Shown: positions 49,011 to 58,281, counted from the first letter of the stretch. The stretch is DNA of 64,000 nucleotides from Arthrobacter sp. V1I7 (GCF_030817015.1 NZ_JAUSYS010000001.1:3100001-3164000); one strand, 5' to 3'. Numbers and translations are program-made. Notes: a model not told the origin generated them from the letters alone.

Positions 49011-50435
49011 GTGACTGCTGAACGCACCGCAAACGCCGAACCCGGCGTTGCCACACACCTTGAAGCCGGTACAACCGTCGGGGGCCCCGCCCTTGAATAC
49101 CGTCCCGGCCGTTGGATCGCCAACTGGGATGCCGAGAACAAGGACCAGTGGGAGTCCCTGGGCCGCCCCATCGCGCGCCGCAACCTGAACTGGTCCATCT
49201 TCGCCGAGTTCCTGGGCTTCGTGGTCTGGCAGCTCTGGTCCATTGTGGTGGTCCAGCTGCCCGCCGCCGGATTCACCTTCAGCACCTCGGAAATCTTCTG
49301 GCTGATCTCCATGCCCAGCCTGGTCGGCGCCACGCTGCGGATCCCCTACACCTTCATGGTCCCCCGCTTCGGCGGCCGCAACTGGACCATCGTCTCGGCC
49401 TTGCTGCTGCTGATCCCCTCAGTCGGACTGGCCATGTGCGTCTCCAACCCGGACACCCCGTTCGGCACCATGCTGTTGGTCGCGGCCCTCGCCGGCTTCG
49501 GCGGCGGCAACTTCGCCAGCTCGATGGCCAACATCACCTTCTTCTACCCGGCCCGGGAAAAGGGCTGGGCGCTGGGACTGAACGCCGCCGGCGGCAACCT
49601 GGGTGCCGCCGTCGCACAGCTTGCCGTTCCGATCGCGATCACCCTCCTGGCCGCGGGCGCCGTGAACCTGCCCATGGCAGGGCTCATGTGGGTCCCGCTG
49701 ATCCTGCTCGCCGCGTTCGGCGCCTGGAAGTACATGGACAACCTCACCAGCGCCAAGGGCGACGTCGCCGGCTCGCTCGCCGCGCTGAAGGAACCGCACC
49801 TGTGGATCATGGCGCTGCTGTACATCGGCACCTTCGGCTCCTTCATCGGCTTCGCCGGTGTCTTCCCCAAACTCATCAAGGACTACTTCCCGGCGTTCTC
49901 CTCCATCGGCGTCGGCACCGTGGCACTCTCGCTGGCGTTCCTCGGCCCGCTGGTCGGCTCCCTGGCCCGCCCCTACGGCGGCCGGATGGCTGACCGCATG
50001 GGCGGCGCCCGGATGACCGTGGCCGCGTTCGCCGCGATGGCCGTGATCACGCTGACCATGATCTGGACCCTCCCCCTGAAGAACTTCTGGCTCTTCCTGG
50101 CCCTGTTCCTGTTCCTCTTCACCGCCAGCGGCTTCGGCAACGGAGCCACCTACCGGATGATCCCGGTCATCTTCGCCACCTCCAGCCGGGCAGCAAAGTC
50201 CGGGGCCAGCACGGTGGCCACCCAGCGCCTGGCCTCCTCGGCGCTGGGCCTGATCTCGGCCATCGGCGCCTACGGCGGGTTCGTCATCCCGCAGGTCCTG
50301 AATGCTTCCAACAGCGCCAGCGGCTCGTACACCCCGGCGTTCTACGGCTTCGTCGGTGCGTACGTCCTGATGCTCGTGGTCTGCTGGGCCTGCTACCTCC
50401 GCACTGCCAGCCGAAATGCGATGGGACACGTCTAA
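49011..50435 (+). CDS. narK: Nitrate/nitrite transporter NarK family
   Basis: A 474-residue MFS protein with twelve transmembrane segments, bringing nitrate into the cell (or exchanging nitrite). Signatures: GFGGGNFASSMANITFFY and KGWALGLNAAGGNLGA (nitrate-signature motifs), and GFGNGATYRMIPVIF in the second half. The start is GTG 49011 with AAGGAGG 7 nt before it; the longer frame from ATG 48936 overlaps the GlnR-like site. Next to an assimilatory nitrate reductase gene, so it serves assimilation. Confidence 0.93.
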   Translation: MTAERTANAEPGVATHLEAGTTVGGPALEYRPGRWIANWDAENKDQWESLGRPIARRNLNWSIFAEFLGFVVWQLWSIVVVQLPAAGFTFSTSEIFWLISMPSLVGATLRIPYTFMVPRFGGRNWTIVSALLLLIPSVGLAMCVSNPDTPFGTMLLVAALAGFGGGNFASSMANITFFYPAREKGWALGLNAAGGNLGAAVAQLAVPIAITLLAAGAVNLPMAGLMWVPLILLAAFGAWKYMDNLTSAKGDVAGSLAALKEPHLWIMALLYIGTFGSFIGFAGVFPKLIKDYFPAFSSIGVGTVALSLAFLGPLVGSLARPYGGRMADRMGGARMTVAAFAAMAVITLTMIWTLPLKNFWLFLALFLFLFTASGFGNGATYRMIPVIFATSSRAAKSGASTVATQRLASSALGLISAIGAYGGFVIPQVLNASNSASGSYTPAFYGFVGAYVLMLVVCWACYLRTASRNAMGHV

Positions 50436-50436
50436 C

Positions 50437-52677
50437 ATGACCAAAAGCGCCGACACGCACTGCCCTTACTGCGCGCTGCAGTGCGCCATGACGCTTACGT
50501 CCCCAGCGGCTCTGACCCCGGCTCCCCGGCCGGGGTCAGACCCCGTGGCGGCGCAGCCCGCCGCCGTCACCCCCGTCCTCGAGGCGCCCCTCGACGTCAG
50601 TGGACGCGACTTCCCGACCAACCGCGGCGGCCTCTGCCGCAAGGGCTGGACCTCCGCCACGCTGCTGAACCACACCGGCCGGGTCACCGAACCGCTGCTT
50701 AAGGGCGCCGACGGCGTCCACCGCGCCATCGGCTGGGACCAGGCCCTGGAGCTCATCACCGCAGCGGTCAAGACCACCCGCGCCCGGTACGGCGCGGACG
50801 CCGTCGGCGTCTTCGGCGGCGGCGGGCTCACCAATGAGAAGGCCTACCAGCTCGGCAAGTTCGCCCGGCTGGCCCTCGGCACCTCACGGATCGACTACAA
50901 CGGCCGGTTCTGCATGTCCTCGGCCGCAGCGGCCGGAATGCGCGCGTTCGGGCTGGACCGCGGCCTCCCGTTCCCGCTGGCGGACCTCGACGCCGCCAGC
51001 ACCATCCTGATGCTCGGCTCCAACGTCGCCGAGACCATGCCGCCGTTCGTGCAGCACCTGCAGGGCGCCCGCGACGTCGGCGGCCTGATCGTGGTGGACC
51101 CCCGCCGCTCGGCCACCGCGGCGTTTACCTCCGACGGCGGCGGCCTGCACCTGGCACCGCTGCCCGGCACCGACCTCGCCCTGCTCCTCGGCATCTCCCA
51201 CGTCGTGATCCACGAAGGCCTCGCCGACGCAGGCTTCATCGCGGCCCGCACCGCGGGCTACGAGGCCCTGGTCCGCAGCGTCGCGGGCTTCTGGCCCGAG
51301 CGCGTGCAGTCCCTCACCGGCGTCCCCGCCGGGCTGATCCGGGACACCGCCCGCAGGCTGGCCGACGGCGCCCGTAAGGGCGGCAGCTACATCCTCACCG
51401 GCCGCGGCGTGGAACAGCACGTCGACGGCACGGACACCGCCACTGCCGCCATCAACCTCGCGCTGCTGCTGGGGCTGCCCGGCTCCGCCCGCAGCGGCTA
51501 CGGCACCCTGACCGGCCAGGGCAACGGCCAGGGCGGCCGCGAGCACGGCCAGAAGGCGGACCAGCTCCCGGGCTACCGCAAGATCACCGACCCCGCCGCC
51601 CGCGCCCACATGGCCGCGGTGTGGGGCGTCCCGGAGTCGCTGATCCCCGGACCCGGCGTCCCCGCCGTCGAACTGCTGAAGTCTTTGGGACAGCCCGACG
51701 GCGTCCGTTGCCTCTTCGTGCACGGCGCCAACGTGGCGGTGTCCGCGCCGGACGCCAACGCCGTCATCAAGGGCCTGCGCAGCCTGGACTTCCTGGTGGT
51801 CTGCGACTTCTTCGTCTCCGAGACCGCCGCCGAGGCGGACCTCATCCTGCCGGTCACGCAGTGGGCCGAGGAGGAAGGCACCCTCACCAACCTCGAGGGC
51901 CGGGTGCTCCGCCGCCGCCGGGCCCTCGCTCCCCCGCCCGGCGTCCGCACCGAACTGTGGATCATGAACCGGCTGGCCGAGGCCCTGGATGCCCCGTCGG
52001 CGTTCAGCGAAGACCCGGAGACCGTGTTCGAGGAGCTCCGGCTCGCGTCCGCGGGCGGGCTGGCCGACTACTCCGGGATCGACTACGCCATGCTGGACCG
52101 CGGCGAGGCCGCCTACTGGCCCTACCCCGCGGGCAGCACCGGCACCCCGCGGCTGTTCCTGGACTCCTTCGCCCACCCGCACGGCCGGGCCGTGTTCACG
52201 GCGGTGACGCCCCGCCGTCGTACGCCTTCTGCCGCGCCGGCCGCGGATGCGGCTGACCGCGCCGGCGCTGGTCATTTCGGCACGGCGATGACCCTGATCA
52301 CGGGCCGGCTGATGGAGCACTACCAGTCCGGCGCGCAGACCCGCCGGGTGGCCGCCCTTGCCGCTGCCCAGCCCGAGGCCCGGCTGCAGATCCATCCCGC
52401 GGCCGCCGCGGCGCAGGGCATCGCCGAGGGCGACTATGTCTCCATTTCGAACGGGCGCGGCGAGGTCAGCTGCCGCGCCGAACTCAGCACGGACATCCGG
52501 CCCGAGACGGTGTTCCTGCCGTTCCACTTTCCGGAGCTGGAGAGCGCCAACCGGCTCACAGAGGCCGCGACGGATCCGATTTCCGGGATGCCGGAGTTCA
52601 AGACCAGCAAAGTGTGGGTCCGGCCGGGCGCAGATGTGCTGCTGGCTGCTGATTTCCAGAAAGAAGGTGCCTCATGA
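50437..52677 (+). CDS. Assimilatory nitrate reductase catalytic subunit
   Basis: A 746-residue cytosolic molybdopterin oxidoreductase reducing nitrate to nitrite. The N-terminal [4Fe-4S] cysteines are CPYCALQC (Cys9, 12 and 16) and the fourth in GGLCRKGW (about 66). The likely molybdenum ligand is the Cys in NGRFCMSSAAAAGM. GRGVEQHVDGTDTA and GQGNGQGGREHGQKADQLPGY are typical of NasA/NarB. No Tat signal, so cytoplasmic. An unusual Pro/Ala-rich insert between Cys 3 and Cys 4 carries a perfect DNA palindrome. Start ATG 50437; 4-nt overlap with the next gene. Confidence 0.92.
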   Translation: MTKSADTHCPYCALQCAMTLTSPAALTPAPRPGSDPVAAQPAAVTPVLEAPLDVSGRDFPTNRGGLCRKGWTSATLLNHTGRVTEPLLKGADGVHRAIGWDQALELITAAVKTTRARYGADAVGVFGGGGLTNEKAYQLGKFARLALGTSRIDYNGRFCMSSAAAAGMRAFGLDRGLPFPLADLDAASTILMLGSNVAETMPPFVQHLQGARDVGGLIVVDPRRSATAAFTSDGGGLHLAPLPGTDLALLLGISHVVIHEGLADAGFIAARTAGYEALVRSVAGFWPERVQSLTGVPAGLIRDTARRLADGARKGGSYILTGRGVEQHVDGTDTATAAINLALLLGLPGSARSGYGTLTGQGNGQGGREHGQKADQLPGYRKITDPAARAHMAAVWGVPESLIPGPGVPAVELLKSLGQPDGVRCLFVHGANVAVSAPDANAVIKGLRSLDFLVVCDFFVSETAAEADLILPVTQWAEEEGTLTNLEGRVLRRRRALAPPPGVRTELWIMNRLAEALDAPSAFSEDPETVFEELRLASAGGLADYSGIDYAMLDRGEAAYWPYPAGSTGTPRLFLDSFAHPHGRAVFTAVTPRRRTPSAAPAADAADRAGAGHFGTAMTLITGRLMEHYQSGAQTRRVAALAAAQPEARLQIHPAAAAAQGIAEGDYVSISNGRGEVSCRAELSTDIRPETVFLPFHFPELESANRLTEAATDPISGMPEFKTSKVWVRPGADVLLAADFQKEGAS
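50511..50540. repeat. Palindrome inside the nitrate reductase gene
   Basis: 12-bp perfect arms TCTGACCCCGGC and GCCGGGGTCAGA around TCCCCG. It encodes part of the non-conserved LTPAPRPGSDP insert. Looks like a small REP-type element inserted in frame. Confidence 0.55.
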
Positions 52678-54233
52678 CTGAGCGGATTGTTGTGGTGGGC
52701 TTCGGGCCGGTGGCCGCGCGGCTGGTCGACGAGCTGTTGCCGGCAGTGCGCGGCGGGCTGGCGCAGCTGACGGTGATCGGCGAGGAGGCGGAGGCCGCGT
52801 ACAACCGCGTGCTGGTGGCCGATCTGGGCGTGGGGCGGACCACGGCGTCCGCTTTGGCGCTGTCCGATGCGGCCGCGCTGATTGCCGATGGCGTCGACGT
52901 CCGGCTCGGCGTGCGGGTCCGCCGGGTGGACCGCGCCCGGCAGCAGCTGATTCTCAGCGACGGCACCTCCCCCGGCTACGACCGGCTGGTCTTCGCCACC
53001 GGCTCCCGTCCGGTCATTCCCAACCTCACCGGGCTCAACCCGGATCCGGCCGCGCCCGTGCTGCCTCCGGGCGTGACCGCGCTGCGGGACCTGCGCGACG
53101 CCTCGGTCCTGCAGGCGGCGGTGGCGGGCGGCAAACGCGTGGTGGTCCTGGGCGGCGGCGTGCTCGGCCTGGAGACGGCCCTGGCCGCGGCCGAAGAGGG
53201 CGCCACCGTCACCGTGGTCCACAACGGGCCGCACCCGCTGGGCCGCAACATCGACCGCGGCGGCGGCGCCGTCCTGGCCGCGAGCCTGCGGAACTGCGGG
53301 GTGCGGGTGGCCGGCAACGCGCGCTCCGTCGGGGTGGAACACAACGCGCCCGACGGCGGGTTCTCGGCGCTGCTGCTGGAGGACGGCTCCGCGATCGACG
53401 GCGACCTGCTGGTGCTCTCATGCGGCGTCCGGCCCCGGACGGAGCTGGCGGAAGGCTGCGGACTGTCGACGGCGGCCGGCATCCTGGTGGACCACAAGCT
53501 CCGGGCGCATCACGAACCCCACATCTTCGCGATCGGCGACTGCGCCGAGGTCCGCTGCCCGGAGCCGGAGTGCGTCGAGTGCCGCACCGCGCGGGGCCCG
53601 TCCGGGCTGGTGGGTCCGGGCTGGCGGCAGGCGGAATGGCTGGCTGACTACCTGACGCTGCTGGCTTCCGGGGCTGACTCCGAGGCGGAAGCGTTGCCTC
53701 CGCTTCCGGCGGAGAAGCCTGGCGTCATTGTGCTCAAGGCACGCGGCCTGAACATGGCCGTGGCCGGGGACAATGGCGCGGAACCCTGGGATGAGGACGT
53801 GCTGAGTGCCGGTGCGGTGAACGGCCGTGCCCGGCTGCAGATCGCCCAGTGGGCCGATCCAGAGCACGGCCGCTACGTGAAGATGACCACCCGCGCCGGT
53901 GTCCTAGAGGGCCTGGTAGCCGTGGGAATGCCCCGCACCGCGGCTGAGCTGGTGCAGCTGTTCGAACGCGGCGCCGAACTTCCCGCGGATAGGTCGCTGC
54001 TGCTGCGCCTCGATGGGCCGGACCAGGCGGCTGCCGCGGGTGCGGCCGATCCTGAGCGGACGGTATGCCGTTGCGCTGGGGTGAGCGGAGCCAAGATCGC
54101 TGCTGCAGTTACTGACGGTTGCGGGACTGTGGCCGAAGTGTCCGGTGCCACCCGCGCCGGCACCGGCTGCGGCGGCTGCCACGAGGACATCAAGGGGATC
54201 ATCGAGAAGCACTTCCAGGGGGCGGCGGCGTAG
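52674..54233 (+). CDS. NAD(P)H-dependent flavoprotein with BFD-like [2Fe-2S] domain (nitrate reductase electron-transfer subunit)
   Basis: A 519-residue flavoprotein related to the N-terminal half of NirB/NasB-type reductases. FAD motif IVVVGFGPVAARLVDELL at residues about 4-21; NAD motif RVVVLGGGVLGLETALAA at about 158-175; FAIGDCAEV at about 285. Residues about 465-510 form a BFD-type iron-sulfur site (CRCAGVSG ... GTGCGGCHEDI; four Cys). There is no siroheme domain, so it is not a nitrite reductase. Overlaps the nitrate reductase gene by 4 nt, so it should feed it electrons. Confidence 0.88.
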   Translation: MTERIVVVGFGPVAARLVDELLPAVRGGLAQLTVIGEEAEAAYNRVLVADLGVGRTTASALALSDAAALIADGVDVRLGVRVRRVDRARQQLILSDGTSPGYDRLVFATGSRPVIPNLTGLNPDPAAPVLPPGVTALRDLRDASVLQAAVAGGKRVVVLGGGVLGLETALAAAEEGATVTVVHNGPHPLGRNIDRGGGAVLAASLRNCGVRVAGNARSVGVEHNAPDGGFSALLLEDGSAIDGDLLVLSCGVRPRTELAEGCGLSTAAGILVDHKLRAHHEPHIFAIGDCAEVRCPEPECVECRTARGPSGLVGPGWRQAEWLADYLTLLASGADSEAEALPPLPAEKPGVIVLKARGLNMAVAGDNGAEPWDEDVLSAGAVNGRARLQIAQWADPEHGRYVKMTTRAGVLEGLVAVGMPRTAAELVQLFERGAELPADRSLLLRLDGPDQAAAAGAADPERTVCRCAGVSGAKIAAAVTDGCGTVAEVSGATRAGTGCGGCHEDIKGIIEKHFQGAAA

Positions 54234-54386
54234 GGGCGGAGCGGAGCGCTGCGCACAACTTGGGCAGGCCGGACTGAGTTCACACACAGTCAACGCTCCT
54301 GGGTTGCAAACTATCAAGATGTTCGACCAGTGCGCCCATGTGGTGAGGCAGATACTGCCTAAGCGATCACCCCCTTCAACGAGCCC

Positions 54387-55892
54387 TCAGAAGCTGATCT
54401 TGAAGATCAGCTGCCCTGTTCCGTGGTGGCCGGCAGGCATGCCGTAACCTGGCCCAACTAACGGGCTGGCCTTAAGCGCGGTGGGGTGGGACCCTGCTTC
54501 CGTGTCAGTCTGAAAGGCGGGATCGCTACTGATGATGGCCTCCCCACCGAGCCCTAGGCCGACACGACCGACGTTGATCATGATTCTAGAGTTGACGCCC
54601 GCCTCAGCGCCCGCAAGAGTGTGTTCACGGCCGTCGTTATAGCGAACGAAGCCTCGCGCGAGGGCGCCCACTGGGGAGAATTCAATCCATATATCGCCTG
54701 CTGAAGTGCGGACTTTTGCGGTTCGAACCACGAACCGCGCTCCAACGGTGGACTCGGTACGGCGCGTACCAGTAAGTGCCGTAGCGTCCAGCTCCAGCCG
54801 GCCGGTGTAGGACAGTCCGGCGAAGCTCCCTTGGGTCAGCTGTTCAATCGTGTGGCCCCAGGTGATTCCGCCCTCGATCAGGGGCTTGGTGCCGGACGGC
54901 CACGGGAACAGAGGGCTGTTGCTTACTTTCTCGTGAATGAACTTTTGGACAAGGCTCCCCCACTCCGGGCTGTCGACCCCGACGCTCGTGACTAAGTCAA
55001 CTGTCGTCCCGCCCGAGCGGAGCACGGTCACGCCGATGTCGACGGTGAGCACGCCCGAGTAGGGACCCTTTGGCGTCCGGTAGGTGGTCTCTGGGCCGAA
55101 GGATGCTCCCGGTGGAAGCGTTGGGCGGGGCGTCGTCATACCAATCAACGTTAGGCCGATTCTGCTCAAACCAACCCCGTGCTTGTTGAAGATTGCATCA
55201 CCGCGAAAGCCGGCGGTTTTGCCTTGATCGGTACCCGCCCCCTGATTAGGGATGTTTCCGTTGCCGTCATTGTCGTAGTTGATCCACACGTCCACCTTGC
55301 TCTCGGAGGCCGCCCGCTCCTCCAACGTCTCGGGCCTCAGCATCCGGTCCAGCCAGTCCGGTTTGTGGGGAGCCTGCGTAAGGGCACGCAGGGTCTGCTC
55401 AGTGGATAATGGTCCAAAGGTCAGCCGCGTGGGTCGCGCTTCATCCTTCGACTCCAGCCGGGGCAGCAGCTGTAACAGTGGCGCCGGTGGCGGGGGCACC
55501 GGATGAAGTCCAGCGATGAGCGCCCACAGCTCACCTCTGCTTGACTGTTCAAGCGAGAGATGAAGCTCGTCAAGTGGGTTCCGCATCCGCAGCGTCGTAG
55601 GGGTCGAACCGGACTCGCCAGTATCCCTCTGGATGCGCGATACGCCGGAAGAGCCAGAAGCGGGGTCGAGGATGCGCTGAACAGCGCGATTCCCGATGGC
55701 ATGCTGTAGCAGGAGACCCGCCTCGAAACGTTGTCGTGTCTGGACCCGGGGGGACAAAAGGGCAGCCATTTCCGCCTTGAGGGGCGACTCACGCGGTCGA
55801 TCGACGGAGTGGGCACAGCGATCATTTGACGGTCGGCTCCGCTCACGGCCACCAACGGCGCCGTTCGCCCCTGTGTCAAAGTCTGCCCTCAA
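54387..55892 (-). CDS. Orphan protein with GNRAVQR motif (eCIS/DUF4157-associated type), unknown function
   Basis: I cannot name this 501-residue protein. Residues about 60-75 read LLQHAIGNRAVQRILD, the short LQ..GNxAVxR motif seen at the N-terminus of many DUF4157-associated and contractile-injection-system-associated proteins. Residues 1-170 are Pro/Arg-rich and look disordered. From about 190 (VDVWINYDNDGNGNIPNQG) the chain is beta-rich, and the end is a series of alternating strands closing with GQLIFKISF. There is no obvious signal peptide. The start is uncertain: TTG 55892 (AGGGA upstream) or ATG 55769. Composition is less GC-rich than its neighbours, suggesting acquisition by transfer. 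Confidence 0.65.
   Translation of the reverse strand: MRADFDTGANGAVGGRERSRPSNDRCAHSVDRPRESPLKAEMAALLSPRVQTRQRFEAGLLLQHAIGNRAVQRILDPASGSSGVSRIQRDTGESGSTPTTLRMRNPLDELHLSLEQSSRGELWALIAGLHPVPPPPAPLLQLLPRLESKDEARPTRLTFGPLSTEQTLRALTQAPHKPDWLDRMLRPETLEERAASESKVDVWINYDNDGNGNIPNQGAGTDQGKTAGFRGDAIFNKHGVGLSRIGLTLIGMTTPRPTLPPGASFGPETTYRTPKGPYSGVLTVDIGVTVLRSGGTTVDLVTSVGVDSPEWGSLVQKFIHEKVSNSPLFPWPSGTKPLIEGGITWGHTIEQLTQGSFAGLSYTGRLELDATALTGTRRTESTVGARFVVRTAKVRTSAGDIWIEFSPVGALARGFVRYNDGREHTLAGAEAGVNSRIMINVGRVGLGLGGEAIISSDPAFQTDTEAGSHPTALKASPLVGPGYGMPAGHHGTGQLIFKISF
54392..54412. repeat. Palindrome at the 3' end of the orphan gene
   Basis: 10-bp perfect arms AGCTGATCTT and AAGATCAGCT around a single G, inside the last codons. 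The 150 bp beyond, towards the nitrate genes, hold only a small AGGCAG/CTGCCT hairpin near 54346. Confidence 0.5.
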
Positions 55893-56190
55893 TCGGTTCC
55901 CTAGCCTTGCCTACCGAATCGCTATTTGCGCAGCGACATACGATCCCACGCTACGCACTGTGCAGGGTTTCATACATACTCTTTACGCGGTTCCTGAGGC
56001 AGGGTCATCTGCCCGATAGCGCAGTAGCGACCTTGCTCCGCGTTGACCATCACACGGAGCAACAGCGCAAGCTCAGACGTGAGTGGGGGCGAGCGCGCCG
56101 AAGGGTGCGTAAAGAGAAGGTAGCCCGGAGTTCAGGACAACCAAGTCCTACGCCAGCTGGCGGTCTCCCAGTCCGCACCCGGCCGACACC
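55893..56190. other. Non-coding region next to the orphan gene
   Basis: About 300 bp with lower GC than its surroundings and no credible gene on either strand. Contains the palindrome CGCCAGCTGGCG near 56151. It should hold the promoter of the orphan gene; no clear -10/-35 pair was identified. Confidence 0.5.
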
Positions 56191-57431
56191 TCAGCCGGCC
56201 ATGGCACTACCGAGGACGACGTCCGTGCTGAGTTCCCTGCCGCCTCGCTGGTAGGTGACGTTGACGGCGGTCCCGGCTGCGTGTTCGTGTGCGGCGGCGG
56301 TGAGCTCCGAGGCGTCGGTGATGCTCCGCCCGGCCAGACCGGTGACGACGTCGCCGGTCTTCAGGCCCGCGTCGGCCGCCCCGGATCCTAGTGTCACGGC
56401 GGAGATCTCGGCCCCTTCCGTGAACCCTGATGACGTTCCCGAGGCCATGTCCTGAACGGAGAGTCCGAGCTGCCCGTGCGTCGCGGACCCCGTGGTGATG
56501 ATTTCCTGCGCCACCCGGAAGGCCTCGTTGATTGGTATCGAGAAGCCGACGCCGATATTTCCGGACGAAGAGGACGTGGAGTCCGCCGTCGCAATAGCCA
56601 CGTTGACGCCAATAACCTCGCCCTTCGAGTTCACGAGGGCGCCGCCGGAATTCCCGGGGTTAATGGCCGCATCCGTCTGGATGGCATTCATGCTGATCGA
56701 GGGCTGGACGGCCGTGGAATAGCGGCCCTGGCCCTGTGTGCTGGGCGCCGCGGCCGAGGAAGCAGTTTCGATGGTGCGGTTGGCGGCCGAGACGATGCCG
56801 TCAGTGACCGTGCCGCTTAGCCCCAAGGGAGCGCCGATGGCAAGGACGGTGTCGCCGACGTTGACTTTGCCGGAGTCACCGAGCACAGCAGGGACGAGTC
56901 TCTCGGCTGCAATCTTCACGACTGCCAGGTCCGCAAGCGGGTCGGTGCCAACCACCTTCCCGGAGTAGACGTTGCCATCGCTGGTGCGGACCTCGATGAT
57001 GGCATCCGCGGCTTCGCCGTCCAAGGTGACCACGTGCATATTGGTCAGGATGTTGCCGTCCGCATCCAAAATGATGCCGGAGCCGGTTCCTCCCGACTCC
57101 GCAGCGGTCGCGCTGATCGTCACCACACTGGGTGTCGCCTTTGCGCCGCTGCGGTAACGGCATTCACGCTCTCTGCATTGTTGACGATCACGGGGGTAAA
57201 TTCAGCCGCCTGCGCGGTACTTGCCGCCGGGGATGAGGCCTTCAAAAGGGTCGTGGCACCGGCGACAGTACCCCCGCCAAAGAGTCCGGCGGCCAACATG
57301 CAGGCAATGAGTCCTCCGGCACCGACCCGCCTCCTGACCTTCGGGCCCGCCGCACCCTTCGTGCGTGCCAGTTCGTCGACGCCCGACACCTGCGGCGCGG
57401 GCCCAAACGGGAGTTGTGTGGATTCCTTCAT
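56191..57431 (-). pseudogene. HtrA/DegP-like serine protease with a frameshift
   Basis: Two frames make one trypsin-like protease. The 5' part (ATG 57431, AAGGAG before it) encodes a basic cytoplasmic segment and a transmembrane anchor (GGLIACMLAAGLFGGGTVAG), then stops in the wrong frame. The 3' part resumes at VVTISATAAESGGTGSG and carries the triad: His in ILTNMHVVTLD, Asp in DPLADLAVVKI, Ser in INPGNSGGALVNS, then a PDZ domain (GLKTGDVVTGLAG). The break is at about 57140-57147; adding one base gives AVTAAAAKATPSVV and a 413-residue protein. Either recently broken or a sequence error. It would be a membrane-anchored envelope stress protease. Confidence 0.8.
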
Positions 57432-57562
57432 GATCGAGCTCCTTGGAGGGTGGTGCTCCGAGTCTTTCGAAGCTGTACCCCCATCGTGGAACTCCGGGCT
57501 TTCCGCCGTCTGTCGTCCCGCTGTGAAGGGACTGTGAGGCATTCGGGCGCTTGCATCAACTC

Positions 57563-58111
57563 CTAGTTCGGGAGCCCGTACCGCAATATCGCGTTTCCCT
57601 TGCTCGTGCGGCGCGCGTCTTGGAGGGTGAGCCGGATGACGGGATCAGCGGGCTCGAAGAGATGGCGCCCCTTCGCTGCCACGACCGGGTGGACCATCAA
57701 AGTCAGTGAGTCCAGCAAACCGGCGAAGAGCAGTTGACGCACAACGGAGATGCCGCCGCAAACACTGATCTCACCGCCATCTGTCTCCTTGAGTTCCGCC
57801 ACAAACTCCTCCAGGCCCTTATCCATCAGCTTGGCATTCTGCCACTCCAGCTCACCGGACAGCGTTCGCGAGGCGACGTACTTGGCCACCGCATTGATGA
57901 ACTGGCCGAATGGGTCGTTTTCGTCGGCATCGGGCCAGTAGCCTGCCCATTCCTGGTAGCCGACCCTGCCCAGCAGCACCGTGTCGGTCCGTTCGATCCA
58001 GTTTGACATTTCGGCACCCAATTCCTCGTCAAAGCTGTCGTACTGCCAGAGGTTTGGAGCTTCAACCACGCCGTCGACGGAGTGAAAGAGTCCGGCGGTC
58101 ACGTTACGCAT
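57563..58111 (-). CDS. Dihydrofolate reductase family protein (RibD C-terminal type)
   Basis: A 182-residue protein of the RibD-C/DHFR-like family, common in actinobacteria. Features: RNVTAGLFHSVDGVVEAP at the N-terminus, DTVLLGRVGYQEWAGYWP and GGEISVCGGISVVRQLL (the NADPH-binding Gly pair) and LMVHPVVAAKGRHLFE. True substrate unknown; it is probably not a folate enzyme. ATG 58111 has AGGAG upstream. Stands alone. Confidence 0.88.
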   Translation of the reverse strand: MRNVTAGLFHSVDGVVEAPNLWQYDSFDEELGAEMSNWIERTDTVLLGRVGYQEWAGYWPDADENDPFGQFINAVAKYVASRTLSGELEWQNAKLMDKGLEEFVAELKETDGGEISVCGGISVVRQLLFAGLLDSLTLMVHPVVAAKGRHLFEPADPVIRLTLQDARRTSKGNAILRYGLPN

Positions 58112-58268
58112 ATAGGTGTTCTCCTAATTTTCAGTCAGACGGAAGGCAGGCAGGCATCGTTCAGACTGGCACTCTGCAGAGCTCGTGGCAAGAGAAACGA
58201 GCGGATTAATTTACGCGCGAGTAGCGAGCCATCGCGTCACACGAATCGGTGGGCGAACGCGCGGCAGG

Positions 58269-58274
58269 TAGCAT
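58269..58274 (+). promoter_or_regulatory. -10 box for leaderless transcript
   Basis: TAGCAT, 7 nt before the ATG at 58282. Confidence 0.5.
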
Positions 58275-58281
58275 CGGGGGC

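Noticed and set aside
54346..54360. AGGCAG/CTGCCT hairpin after the nitrate cluster
   Set aside because: Only 6-bp arms and no T-tract; too weak to call a terminator.
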